From an uncultured Bacilli bacterium (GTDB lineage Bacteria > Bacillota_I > Bacilli_A > RF39 > UBA660): DNA of 64,000 nucleotides. Where the stretch lies: positions 1-64,000 of the forward strand of contig CAJUBJ010000002.1 of NCBI GenBank assembly GCA_910584655.1, read 5' to 3'. Shown here one piece after another: positions 1 through 8,372 of this stretch. The notes beneath the pieces are model-generated. The model had not been told where the DNA came from. It saw only the letters and a program-made list of their open reading frames with translations, and did no database searches. Position 1 is the first letter of the stretch. The number at the start of each line of letters is the position of its first letter. A program made the translations under genes and the position numbers.

Positions 1-49
1 ATAATTTTCAAATAACTTTAACATCTAAAAAAGTTTTTTAATAAAAAAA

Positions 50-78
50 GAAAAAAGTAAATCGAACTGATTTACTTA
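50..78 (-). terminator. terminator after the histidine kinase gene
   Basis: A 9-bp inverted repeat (AAGTAAATC and its complement around a 5-base loop) overlaps the kinase stop codon and is followed on the minus strand by a T-rich run. It closes the response regulator/ABC/kinase cluster. Confidence 0.7.
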
Positions 79-966
79 AAATTTAACAACTATAACTAAA
101 GTCTTATTTTTATATTCAGCATTTATAGTTCCATTATTTAATTCAACTAATTGTTTAGCAATAGAAAGACCAATACCACTTTTTTTTCTAGCATTTTCTA
201 CTGTGAAATATCTGTTAAATATTTTTTTTACACTGGTTTTATCTAAAGATGTAGCATGGTTTGAAATTGTTATCTGCCCTTTATCATCTAAATTTAAGCA
301 AAAATCTCCATCGCTATATTTTATTGCATTTGAAATAATATTATCAAATATTCTATTTATCATACTTTCATCTAAACTTCTTATTATTTTATATTTAGTT
401 ATAATGATTTTCGGTTCAATATTATTGGATTTAAATATTGCATAGTATGACCCCATAATATTTTCTAGAATAAAATTAAGACAAACTTCTTTTTTATTTA
501 TAACTTTGTTGATTTCTATATTTTGGGTAAACTCAAAGAGTTGTTCTGTAAGAGCCACTAAATCTCTTGCCTTAGCTTCAATAAGATTAAGGTATTCCTT
601 TTCTTTATGGCTAAGATTATTTTTGTCAATCAATTCAATATATCCACTTATAGCTGTTAATGGGGTCCTTAAATCGTGTGATATATTAGTAATTGATTCT
701 TTTAGTTCTACATTACCGTTAATGTATTCTAATTCAAGATTACGTAAACGTTGTAAATTTTGATTAATTGTGTTGGTTAAATGTATCAAATCTTTATCCT
801 CAGATGATATTGTAATAAGATTATTAGTATCGGTATTAATAATTTGAGGTAGTTTAGACTCTATATTGCGAATTTCACTTTTAATAATTATTATTTTTAT
901 TACTAAATAAATATTAATAATCAAAACAACTAAAAACATATAATACCAAATACTCATTAAATTCAC
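76..966 (-). CDS. sensor histidine kinase of an antimicrobial-peptide type two-component system
   Basis: A 296-residue membrane sensor kinase. One hydrophobic segment (about residues 6-28) is followed by a short linker and a HisKA domain with the phospho-acceptor His97 in SHDLRTPLTAISGY, then an HATPase domain with N-box Asn213 and a glycine-rich GIGLSIA at 264-270. The usual DxGxG G1 box is replaced by ISNHATSLD, as in short VanS/BcrS-like kinases that sit beside drug pumps. There is almost no outer domain, so the signal is probably sensed in the membrane or relayed by the pump. It is the last gene of the cluster, starting 2 bases after the permease stop, and most likely phosphorylates the regulator at 2782-3435. 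Family assignment is firm; the ligand is unknown. Confidence 0.93.
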   Translation of the reverse strand: MNLMSIWYYMFLVVLIINIYLVIKIIIIKSEIRNIESKLPQIINTDTNNLITISSEDKDLIHLTNTINQNLQRLRNLELEYINGNVELKESITNISHDLRTPLTAISGYIELIDKNNLSHKEKEYLNLIEAKARDLVALTEQLFEFTQNIEINKVINKKEVCLNFILENIMGSYYAIFKSNNIEPKIIITKYKIIRSLDESMINRIFDNIISNAIKYSDGDFCLNLDDKGQITISNHATSLDKTSVKKIFNRYFTVENARKKSGIGLSIAKQLVELNNGTINAEYKNKTLVIVVKF

Positions 967-968
967 CT

Positions 969-1793
969 CTACTTTAAATCTTTTTTATTAAATAAAATTA
1001 TTCCTGTTCCTGTAAATACTATAAATACTCCTAAGGAATATAATGGTAAGACTTTTAAGTTAGCAGTAGTTCTACCTGCGATTTGAAACATTTGTCCTGA
1101 AGGTAGAATGTCTACTATTGTTTGATAAACATTCCTTTTTAATTCGCTTGGATATCTTGGATTTTGCACTTGCTCATATTTAAGCTCTCCGTTATCATAA
1201 TAACCTTGTGGAATAGTTGGCTCTGCATTTATGACATTAAAACAAACAACTGATATCATCATCATACCCAATGTTAGCATTATACAAGTTATTGCTGTAA
1301 TAGTTTTATTAGAGATTAGCATTGCAATAAAAGTATATATACTAGAAAAGGAAATTATCGTCATAAAAATGCATCCTATTATTTTTAGTAAGGTTGATAA
1401 TTTCATTGTGAGTCCGCCAAATAATGGTATCCCGATAGCGGATATAACTGCAATAAATAAGATATAAGAAAATAAACTTGTTATTATAACAGTTAATAAA
1501 TTTGATAAATATATATTTGCCCTTTTATGCCCTATAATTATCTTATTTCTTATTGTTCCATCAGAATATTCTACTCCTAAAAATAAACTTGTAAATATGG
1601 CAATTACAATTCCTACTATAGTTGAATAATTAATCATTAATTGCTCTACTTCAATTACTTCATTGTATAATTTCATATCGCTGTATCTTGTGTAAATCAT
1701 GAATAATGCAAATAATATGCTGAATATGGTTAACAACCAAAATATTTTGGTTTTTCTTAATCTTGTAAAACTAGCATTTAAAAGCTTAATCAT
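969..1793 (-). CDS. ABC-2 type transporter permease (BcrB/LanEG-like)
   Basis: An integral membrane subunit of about 274 residues with six predicted membrane segments: one near the N-terminus after SFTRLRKTKIFWLL, then a cluster, and the last near residue 260. Between segments five and six there is a polar outer loop of about 60 residues. I take the ATG at 1793, not the GTG three codons upstream, because the Shine-Dalgarno GGAGGTGATA sits just ahead of it. It overlaps the end of the ATPase gene by 8 bases, which suggests translational coupling. With the ATPase at 1786-2703 it should form a BcrAB- or LanFEG-like exporter that removes or resists membrane-active antibiotics. Substrate not determinable. 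Confidence 0.88.
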   Translation of the reverse strand: MIKLLNASFTRLRKTKIFWLLTIFSILFALFMIYTRYSDMKLYNEVIEVEQLMINYSTIVGIVIAIFTSLFLGVEYSDGTIRNKIIIGHKRANIYLSNLLTVIITSLFSYILFIAVISAIGIPLFGGLTMKLSTLLKIIGCIFMTIISFSSIYTFIAMLISNKTITAITCIMLTLGMMMISVVCFNVINAEPTIPQGYYDNGELKYEQVQNPRYPSELKRNVYQTIVDILPSGQMFQIAGRTTANLKVLPLYSLGVFIVFTGTGIILFNKKDLK

Positions 1794-2703
1794 TGTTATC
1801 ACCTCCTATTAAATTCATATAATAATTTTCTAATGATTCTTCTGATTGATGAATGTCTTCGGGTGTTAAATTATTTTTAGAAAGTTCATTAATGAATTTA
1901 GGGAGATTTATTTTTCCGTATACATTTATAGTATTTTTATCAATCACTTCATATGAAAATTGTTTTTCTTCTAAATATGTAGCGACTTTTTTTACATTAT
2001 TAACTTTTAATTGTATTTTTTGTTCCATCTTTTTCATAAGTTCTTCACTACTTATTTCTTTTATGATAGATCCATTGTCTAAAAAGCCATAGTGAGTTGC
2101 AATTTTTGATAGTTCGTCCAAATAATGACTGGAAATTAAAATAGTAATTCTTTTTTCCTTATTAAGTTTTAGAATTAATTCTCTAATTTCAATAATTCCT
2201 TCTGGGTCAAGACCATTGATTGGCTCATCTAAAATTAAAAAATCCGGATTACCAGCAAGAGACATTGCTATTCCTAAGCGTTGTTTCATACCTAAAGAAA
2301 AATTCTTAACTTTCTTTTTTTGTGTGTTTTCTAGGCCTACTAATTTCAATAGTTCATCGATGCTATTAAGATTTGGTATTCCAACCAGTTTGTATTGTTC
2401 TATTAAATTGTCTTTAGCATTCATCTCACTATAAATTGATGGGGCTTCTATTATAGCTCCCATTCTACAACGAACGCTTTCTATATTACCATTTTTATTG
2501 CTTTCACCATAAATTGAATAAGTACCTTCAGATGGTTCTTGTAGTCCGCATATTATTCTGATGAGAGTTGTTTTACCTGCGCCATTTTTTCCTATAAGAC
2601 CATAAATAGAGCCTTTTTCGATGTTCATATTCAAGTTTTTCAAAACTTTAAAATTTCTGTATCTTTTTTCAAGATTTCTTATTTTTAAAACTGTATTCAT
2701 CAT
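1786..2703 (-). CDS. ABC transporter ATP-binding protein (BcrA/LanF-like)
   Basis: A 305-residue ATPase subunit. The Walker A GKNGAGKTT lies near residue 38, the signature is FSLGMKQR and the Walker B is FLILDEPINGLDPEG, followed by a switch His in SSHYLDEL. The C-terminal 80 residues form the extra domain usual in BcrA/LanF ATPases. It starts the pump-kinase part of the cluster and partners with the permease at 969-1793. Two ATG codons stand in tandem after an AAAGGAAG ribosome-binding site; the exact one is open. Expression is probably controlled by the TTAACA repeats immediately upstream. Confidence 0.92.
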   Translation of the reverse strand: MMNTVLKIRNLEKRYRNFKVLKNLNMNIEKGSIYGLIGKNGAGKTTLIRIICGLQEPSEGTYSIYGESNKNGNIESVRCRMGAIIEAPSIYSEMNAKDNLIEQYKLVGIPNLNSIDELLKLVGLENTQKKKVKNFSLGMKQRLGIAMSLAGNPDFLILDEPINGLDPEGIIEIRELILKLNKEKRITILISSHYLDELSKIATHYGFLDNGSIIKEISSEELMKKMEQKIQLKVNNVKKVATYLEEKQFSYEVIDKNTINVYGKINLPKFINELSKNNLTPEDIHQSEESLENYYMNLIGGDNND

Positions 2704-2738
2704 TTTCTTCCTTTCTTGTTTTTATTTTAATAAAAAAA

Positions 2739-2778
2739 TGTTAAGAAAATGGTTAATAAATTGTTAAGAAAATGTTAA
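2739..2778 (-). promoter_or_regulatory. four TTAAC-type direct repeats, PhoB/PhoP-like response-regulator box
   Basis: On the minus strand four copies of TTAACA (one reads TTAACC) follow one another with starts spaced 11, 11 and 12 bases. The block lies between the response regulator stop (2782) and the ABC ATPase start (2703). Tandem 6-mers with an 11-bp period are the known layout of binding sites for OmpR/PhoB-family regulators; the Bacillus PhoP box is TTAACA-N5-TTAACA. A TAAAAT -10-like sequence follows. This is inferred to be the target of the adjacent regulator. Confidence 0.62.
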
Positions 2779-2781
2779 GAT

Positions 2782-3435
2782 TTATTCTTTAATTTTAAAG
2801 CCAATCCCCCAGACAGATTCAATGTATTCTTTGTTAGTATATTTCCTTATTTTGTGTCTTAAGTTACTTATATGAACCCTTAAGGAATCTTCGTTACAAT
2901 CTTCTGTATCGATACTAATTAAATCAAGTAAGTTATTTTTAGTAACTACTTCTTTAATATTAAGTAATAGTTGTTTTAAAATGGCATATTCTGTTTTAGT
3001 TAAACTCACTTTATTTTCATTTATTAGCATTGTGCGATTATCTGGTAATAATTTTATTTCTTTGTATTCAAGTTTAATATCACTATTATTTATTCTCAAT
3101 TGAACTTTAATACGAGCTAAAAGTTCTTCTTTATTAAATGGCTTAGTTATGTAGTCATTAGCTCCACTAAGCAAACAATTTACTTTATCTTCATAATTTA
3201 TCTTAGCACTTAAGACTATTATAGGTAAATGATTAACTTTTTTTATTAATTCTTCACCACTAAGACCTGGAATCATTAAATCCAAAAGTATTAAATCAAT
3301 TTTATTTTTTTCTAATATTAATAATGCTTCTGTTCCTGAATATGCATTTAAAATGTTATATTTTTCGATGCTTAATATTTCTTCTAATAATTTATGAATA
3401 CTTTCATCATCTTCAACTATAAGAATTGTTTTCAT
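2782..3435 (-). CDS. OmpR/PhoB-family response regulator
   Basis: A 217-residue regulator. The receiver domain covers residues 1-115, with the acidic pair Asp9/Asp10, the phospho-acceptor Asp52 in LLDLMIPG and Lys in SGANDYITKPF. The winged-helix DNA-binding domain covers about 125-217 and ends in the typical ESVWGIGFKI motif. It is the first gene of the cluster that continues with ABC pump and kinase genes, and it most likely responds to that kinase. A TATAAT-like -10 lies about 35 bases upstream of the start. DNA target unknown, but the direct repeats just downstream of its stop are the obvious candidate. Confidence 0.94.
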   Translation of the reverse strand: MKTILIVEDDESIHKLLEEILSIEKYNILNAYSGTEALLILEKNKIDLILLDLMIPGLSGEELIKKVNHLPIIVLSAKINYEDKVNCLLSGANDYITKPFNKEELLARIKVQLRINNSDIKLEYKEIKLLPDNRTMLINENKVSLTKTEYAILKQLLLNIKEVVTKNNLLDLISIDTEDCNEDSLRVHISNLRHKIRKYTNKEYIESVWGIGFKIKE

Positions 3436-3486
3436 ATAATCACCACCATTAAGTATTATTATACACCAAAGATTAAATTGGTATAT

Positions 3487-3514
3487 AAAAAAGCAAAACT
3501 TTTATTTTGCTTTT
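3487..3514 (-). terminator. terminator after the GT51 glycosyltransferase gene
   Basis: A perfect stem AAAAGCAAAA/TTTTGCTTTT around a short loop lies directly after the stop codon of the gene at 3518-4210; the T-run falls on the minus strand. Confidence 0.75.
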
Positions 3515-3517
3515 AAT

Positions 3518-4210
3518 TTATTCTTCTAAAGTGAGAATTATTTCTTTTTCATTTTCTGTTAAATATTCATATTCAATCATTAAATTTAAAATTTGCTGTT
3601 GCCTTTCTCGTGCTAATTGGTTGTTGTTACCATAAATTGAAGGTGCATTTGGAAGACCTGCAAGCAAAGTGGATTCATAATCATTCATTTCTTTTGGATC
3701 TTTATTAAAATATCCTTTGCTAGCATCTTTTATACAATAATACCCGTTTCCAAAATAGCTTGTATTTACATATAACTCTAAAATCTCGTCTTTTTCTAAT
3801 TCACTTTCTAATTTAAATGCCATAAATATTTCAGCTATTTTTCTTATCAATTTTTTTTCTTGAGTGAAATAGATATTTTTAGCAAGTTGTTGAGTTATTG
3901 TGCTTCCACCTTCATTAAAATTTTTATTCTTAATATCATGATATAAAGCACGACCAATAGAAATAATATCTATTCCATTATGTTTATAGAAACGATGATC
4001 TTCAGCAGATATAACAGCATTTATATAATTTTTTGGTAACTCTTCGATTGATGTATAATTATCATTACTTTTTATATCCTTAATTTTTTCAGTTATAGAA
4101 GTTTCAGTTAATGCTTCTTTATACATTTTATATCCATTAAAAATGAAAATACTAGAAAATATAAGAAAGATTAATAATATACTTAATAAGATTTTTAAGA
4201 TTTTCTTCAT
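3518..4210 (-). CDS. monofunctional peptidoglycan glycosyltransferase (GT51)
   Basis: A 230-residue protein with one N-terminal membrane anchor (about residues 5-27) and a complete GT51 transglycosylase domain. The catalytic motif SAEDHRFYKHNGID carries the nucleophile Glu, and GGSTITQQLAKN is the second family signature; EKDEILELYVNTSYFG follows. The protein ends where a bifunctional PBP1 would begin its transpeptidase domain, so it polymerises lipid II glycan chains outside the membrane but does not crosslink. Family and activity are clear from the motifs. It shows that the organism has a peptidoglycan wall. It stands alone, with its own terminator. Confidence 0.92.
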   Translation of the reverse strand: MKKILKILLSILLIFLIFSSIFIFNGYKMYKEALTETSITEKIKDIKSNDNYTSIEELPKNYINAVISAEDHRFYKHNGIDIISIGRALYHDIKNKNFNEGGSTITQQLAKNIYFTQEKKLIRKIAEIFMAFKLESELEKDEILELYVNTSYFGNGYYCIKDASKGYFNKDPKEMNDYESTLLAGLPNAPSIYGNNNQLARERQQQILNLMIEYEYLTENEKEIILTLEE

Positions 4211-4243
4211 ATAATACCTCTCTTTATATTATTTGTTTTAAAT

Positions 4244-4339
4244 TTATTCATCTAGTTCTTGATTTTTATTATGTAGAACTGTTATACAAAGCGTTGCTAT
4301 AGCTCCTATACATGCTATAATAAATATTTTTTTCTTCAT
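4244..4339 (-). CDS. 31-residue single-pass membrane peptide (small ORF)
   Basis: A short ORF starts MKKKIFIIACIGAIATL and ends HNKNQELDE. It has a lysine-rich start, one hydrophobic segment (residues 5-22) and a charged tail. A GGAG Shine-Dalgarno sequence lies about 10 bases upstream, though an alternative GATGAAG spacing is less ideal. It sits alone in the 300-base gap between the SDR gene at 4515 and the GT51 gene at 4210. It could be a real small membrane protein or a chance ORF; nothing else codes here. Confidence 0.4.
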   Translation of the reverse strand: MKKKIFIIACIGAIATLCITVLHNKNQELDE

Positions 4340-4514
4340 TTTTCTTCATCTCCATTTTCATTATATCTATTAAATGTGACTTTTATGTGACATTTAAAAA
4401 TTAAATAAATTCTATTATGATTCTATCTTAATAAAGATGACTTGTCGTTTGTTTCATATTACATAATATTACAAAAATGTTTCAAACAAAGAAAAAAGTG
4501 AAGTTTAATTCACT

Positions 4515-5312
4515 TTATACACCTACACTCATTGTTTCTGGTAAGGTACTTCCACCATCGATTACAAATTCATGCCCTGTAATGTATGATGACTCATGAC
4601 TTGCTAGGAATGCTGCAAGTTCACCTAATTCTTCGATGGTTCCAAGACGTCCCATTGGAATTCCAGCTGCGATTCCGTCAATTACTTCTTGAGGATTATC
4701 AGGGTTTGTATCACGTCCAATTCCTTCTACCATAGGTGTTAAAATATATCCTGGCAAAATGGCGTTTGATCTAATATTATCCTTGACAAATTCAACAGCT
4801 ATAGCTTTAGAGAACCCCATTAGAGCTGCTTTAGTTGTAGCATAAGCAACTTCTCCTGAATCTGCAACCATTGGCCCTGTTACACTTGAAAGATTTACTA
4901 TACTTGATTCAGTATTCTTTTTCATGTATGGAATTACTGCTTGAGTTACATTCCATGTACCTTTAATATTTATATCAAAATGGAAGTCTCTTATTTCATC
5001 AGACATTGTTTCAAATGGTTCAAGTCTTGCTACACCAGCGTTATTTACTAAGATATCAATGTGGCCAAATTTACTAGCAATATCATCAATGCAATCTTTA
5101 ATGCGCGCTTTATCCCTAATATCTACTTTGTATCCGACTATTTCGCAATTAGTGTATTCTAATTTTAATTTTGTTATTGTATCTTCTATAGTATTAGCAT
5201 AATCTAAAATAGCAACTTTAGCTCCATAACGTAGAAAAACTTTTACTATACCTAGGCCATTTCCCATTGCTCCGCCAGTTACAATGGCAACTTTATTTTC
5301 TAATTTCTTCAT
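4515..5312 (-). CDS. ucpA: SDR-family oxidoreductase, UcpA-like
   Basis: A 265-residue short-chain dehydrogenase/reductase. It has a Rossmann nucleotide-binding glycine motif near the start (TGGAMGNGLG), the NNAG motif, the catalytic Ser in NLSSVTG and the catalytic YATTK. The C-terminal part (SYITGHEFVIDGG then STLPETMSVGV) closely follows the tail I remember for E. coli UcpA, so I use that name. The precise substrate of UcpA proteins is not settled; reduction of furans and other aldehydes or ketones has been reported. A 140-base non-coding gap upstream probably holds its promoter. The gene is less AT-rich than its neighbours, which is usual for conserved enzymes. Confidence 0.85.
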   Translation of the reverse strand: MKKLENKVAIVTGGAMGNGLGIVKVFLRYGAKVAILDYANTIEDTITKLKLEYTNCEIVGYKVDIRDKARIKDCIDDIASKFGHIDILVNNAGVARLEPFETMSDEIRDFHFDINIKGTWNVTQAVIPYMKKNTESSIVNLSSVTGPMVADSGEVAYATTKAALMGFSKAIAVEFVKDNIRSNAILPGYILTPMVEGIGRDTNPDNPQEVIDGIAAGIPMGRLGTIEELGELAAFLASHESSYITGHEFVIDGGSTLPETMSVGV

Positions 5313-5454
5313 AATTTATCACTCCTTTATTATGATAATTATAACATAATAAAGGTAATCTTATATAAACTTGATAGTATTTTAACACTTTTTTTAACAA
5401 TTTTTTATGTTTTCTATAAACTAATATTTATCATTTTATTATTTTTAGTTTTTA

Positions 5455-6093
5455 CTATTTGATAATTGACTTTAATAATGTTATAAATTCTTCTTCTGTT
5501 AATTCTATACTTTCAATAATATAATATTTATCTTTGTATTCAAAAGTAGCTTGATAAGTATTATCAAATTTATAAATTGATAACTTAGTAGATTTTATTT
5601 TTGAATATTCTACATTATCTATTTCATTAATAGGAATAATATCTTTATTAGAATACATTATTAATAATTCTCTATCTTCTTTATTATTTTTATATACTAA
5701 TTCAGTAAAACTATGATTGTAGTCGTATGTTGATTTATTACTTACTATTTTTAAATCATTTGGAATATCGAATTTATTTGTTTTCGAAAAATCATTATTG
5801 TTATTTTCTTGATTGTCTTTTGAAGTATTCTGATTTTCATTTTCTAATTTGGAATAAAAGAAACTTGGATTTTCTAAATGATTTATTTTTATTATTTCTT
5901 CACTTTTTAAGAAATTTGTATAAAGTATTTTATTAAAATTAATTGAAAATAATATTATAAAAATGATAATTATGGGTGCTAAGATAATATATGTTGGTGT
6001 TATAATACTTTTTTCTTTTTTGTAATTTATAACATGATTGTATATGTCTTTTTTATTTATTTTCTTATCGAATATGTTTTTTATTGTATTCAT
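5455..6093 (-). CDS. membrane-anchored anti-sigma-factor-like protein (partner of the sigma factor at 6093-6620)
   Basis: A 212-residue protein. About 32 cytoplasmic residues come first, then one membrane segment (YIILAPIIIIFIILF, about 35-50), an Asn-rich linker and an outer domain that ends ELTEEEFITLLKSIIK. Its ATG overlaps the stop codon of the sigma-factor gene by one base (TAATG). The same arrangement and the same ending recur at 31145-31846. A sigma factor followed directly by a one-pass membrane protein is the standard arrangement for sigma/anti-sigma pairs. The N-terminal region is too short for a classical zinc anti-sigma domain and has no HxxxCxxC. The function is inferred from context. 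Confidence 0.6.
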   Translation of the reverse strand: MNTIKNIFDKKINKKDIYNHVINYKKEKSIITPTYIILAPIIIIFIILFSINFNKILYTNFLKSEEIIKINHLENPSFFYSKLENENQNTSKDNQENNNNDFSKTNKFDIPNDLKIVSNKSTYDYNHSFTELVYKNNKEDRELLIMYSNKDIIPINEIDNVEYSKIKSTKLSIYKFDNTYQATFEYKDKYYIIESIELTEEEFITLLKSIIK

Positions 6094-6620
6094 TAAATAT
6101 CACCTTCACTTTCAAGATATTTATTTAATTCTTTTAGTGTTCTGTATAAATAATGCTTAGTATTTGATTCGGATATATTTAAATATGTAGAGATTTCTTT
6201 AATAGTTAAATCTAATTTAAAGTATAAATAGAATACTTTTGATATAATAATTTTTTTCTTTTTCAAATATCTCCAAACTAATTCTGTATCGTATTTTTTA
6301 GATGCATAATTTTCAAGATTGAAATCAGCAGGAATATTTTCCTCTGTTATCTTTTCGTTTTCTGAAAAAAAGGAAATTATCTTATACTTGTATATAAAAC
6401 GATAATAATCTTTGACTTTGTTTTTGGCAATGCCTAAAATATATGATTTATTTACTTTTATATTTTTTTCTAAACATTTAAAAACGTCAATATAGATATT
6501 TTGAATAATATCTTTAACATCATCAATATTATTACAGTTGCATACTACATATTTTGAAATATCATTATAGGTTTTCTCATATAATAAATCAAATTTATTT
6601 AAGGTTTCTTTACTAGTCAT
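6093..6620 (-). CDS. ECF-type RNA polymerase sigma factor
   Basis: About 175 residues with sigma-70 region 2 (IIQNIYIDVFKCL, then GIAKNKVKDYYR) and region 4 near the C-terminus (LTIKEISTYLNISESNTKHYLYRTLKEL). No region 1 or 3 is present, as in ECF factors. I use the ATG at 6620 rather than the GTG three codons earlier, because GAGGTGA lies 6 bases ahead of it. It is paralogous to 31850-32389, sharing the same region 4 layout and the same gene order. Probably held inactive by the product of 5455-6093. Confidence 0.88.
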   Translation of the reverse strand: MTSKETLNKFDLLYEKTYNDISKYVVCNCNNIDDVKDIIQNIYIDVFKCLEKNIKVNKSYILGIAKNKVKDYYRFIYKYKIISFFSENEKITEENIPADFNLENYASKKYDTELVWRYLKKKKIIISKVFYLYFKLDLTIKEISTYLNISESNTKHYLYRTLKELNKYLESEGDI

Positions 6621-6692
6621 AATATTCACCTCATTAATATAATCGTTAGAAATTAAGCATTTGTTCCAAATTTATATTAATTTATAAAAAAT

Positions 6693-6718
6693 AAAAAAGC
6701 AATTTTTTTAATTGCTTT
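6693..6718 (-). terminator. terminator after the SanA/YdcF gene
   Basis: Stem AAGCAATT/AATTGCTT with a T-run on the minus strand, about 30 bases after the stop of 6748-7425. Confidence 0.7.
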
Positions 6719-6747
6719 ATTTTGTTTGTAACATTTTAAAATATTAA

Positions 6748-7425
6748 TTATCTTTTATCATTTTCTATTTTATCATTTGTTATATCCCCATTACCACTTA
6801 CAGGAATTGATTCTCCTAAATAAGTTGGTTCTGGTTTAAAGATACATTTGACAAAGTCTTTATTACGAGCTAGTATTTCTCTTATTTCACGGAAAAATTG
6901 ACCACCATATTTACGAGGGTTTGATGGGACTCCATAAGCTTCTAAACCAAGTGAGTTGGCGATATATAATGCTCTATGTAAATGGTATTCTTGTGTTACG
7001 ATTAATATTTTCTTAGATTTGAAAATTTCCTTGGCGCGATAAATGCTATCATAAGTTGCAAAGCCTGCATGGTCCATAAATATATCATTACTTGGAACAC
7101 CTTTTTCAATAGCAAATTTTTTCATAATATTTACTTCGTCATATTCTTCTCTACCATGATCTCCTGACATAATTATTTTTGATGAAATTCCATTTTTATA
7201 TAAAGAAATTCCTTCAAGTAATCTATCTTCTAACATATGACTAGGTTTGTCTTCCCATATTCCTGCTCCTAAAATTAAAATACAATCAATATCTTGTAAG
7301 TTTATGTTTTCAATATTTTCTATTATCTGATTTTTAGTAGAAAATACCACATAGAAATTTATACCAATTACTAATAAAATTCCAAGTAAAATTGTTGTTA
7401 CAAATATAATTATTATTTTTTTCAT
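6748..7425 (-). CDS. SanA/YdcF family (DUF218) membrane protein
   Basis: A 225-residue protein with an N-terminal membrane anchor (residues 3-24) and one DUF218 domain. Characteristic stretches are CILILGAGIWEDKPSHMLEDR, then KIIMSGDHG, then ILIVTQEYHLHRALYIA. SanA-type proteins affect envelope barrier function and vancomycin sensitivity in enterobacteria; the enzymatic activity of the family is unproven. The tail IPVSGNGDITND is the usual SanA ending. It lies 28 bases downstream of the FabG-like SDR gene and may share its transcript; a terminator follows. Confidence 0.85.
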   Translation of the reverse strand: MKKIIIIFVTTILLGILLVIGINFYVVFSTKNQIIENIENINLQDIDCILILGAGIWEDKPSHMLEDRLLEGISLYKNGISSKIIMSGDHGREEYDEVNIMKKFAIEKGVPSNDIFMDHAGFATYDSIYRAKEIFKSKKILIVTQEYHLHRALYIANSLGLEAYGVPSNPRKYGGQFFREIREILARNKDFVKCIFKPEPTYLGESIPVSGNGDITNDKIENDKR

Positions 7426-7453
7426 ATTGTTCCTACTTTATATATGTAATTTA

Positions 7454-8191
7454 TTAAGTACGAGCTGCACCATCTACTGATAAAATTTCACCAGTTATAT
7501 AACTTGCCATATCACTTGCTAAAAACAAAAATGCATTAGCAATATCTCTTGGTTCGCCAATGCGACCTAAAGGTATTGATTTAACGATTGGTGCAAGTTG
7601 TTCTTCTGGTAGATTAGCAATCATATCAGTCTTTGTAACTCCTGGTGCAACAGCATTTACCCTAATATTTGATGATGCTAATTCTCTTGCTAATGACTTA
7701 GTTAAGCCGTTTACAGCAAACTTACTTGCAGGATAACCACATCCTGATGGTTGACCATATAAACTTACCATTGAACTAGTATTTAAAATTACACCACTGC
7801 CTTGTTCTTTCATATAAGGCACAACTGCTTTTGTCATATTAAATATAGCATTAACATTTAAATCCATTATTTTAGAAAAATCTTCGCTTGTTGTATCTTC
7901 GATTTTTCTATTAGCTGAGATACCAGCATTATTTATTAAAATATCAATATGACCATATTCTTCTTTTATTTCTTTTATAGTTTTTTCTATTTCTTCAAAG
8001 TTATTTAAGTCTGGATAATACCCCTTTACTTCCATACCACTATTTTTTAATTCTGTAACTGCCTTTTCGACAGATTCTGCTTTTGAACCAAATAAAATTA
8101 CTTCTGCATTTTGACTTTTAAATAAACGAACTGTTTCTAGCCCTATTCCTCTTGTACCACCTGTAATTATGGCAACACGATTTTTTAACAT
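7454..8191 (-). CDS. SDR-family oxidoreductase, FabG-like
   Basis: A 245-residue short-chain dehydrogenase. Cofactor motif TGGTRGIGLE near residue 11, NNAG near 90, catalytic Ser in LNTSSMVS, active-site YPASK, and the C-terminal YITGEILSVDGA. Length and motif spacing match 3-oxoacyl-ACP reductases, but many FabG-like SDRs act on other substrates and no fatty-acid synthesis genes are nearby, so I give no symbol. A clear AAAGGAGGAAT ribosome-binding site precedes the start. Probably followed in the same transcript by the SanA/YdcF gene. Confidence 0.88.
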   Translation of the reverse strand: MLKNRVAIITGGTRGIGLETVRLFKSQNAEVILFGSKAESVEKAVTELKNSGMEVKGYYPDLNNFEEIEKTIKEIKEEYGHIDILINNAGISANRKIEDTTSEDFSKIMDLNVNAIFNMTKAVVPYMKEQGSGVILNTSSMVSLYGQPSGCGYPASKFAVNGLTKSLARELASSNIRVNAVAPGVTKTDMIANLPEEQLAPIVKSIPLGRIGEPRDIANAFLFLASDMASYITGEILSVDGAART

Positions 8192-8372
8192 ATTTATTCC
8201 TCCTTTAATATAATTAACATTGTTCTTTTTTATTATATCACTATATTAAAAATTAATGGATGAAAAAAATAATTTATACAATTATCTTTAATAATTGATA
8301 AAAATAGTTCTCTTTTATCCAAATATTTATAATATAAAAATTATAATAAAACTTTTTGGTTACTTTTTTATG

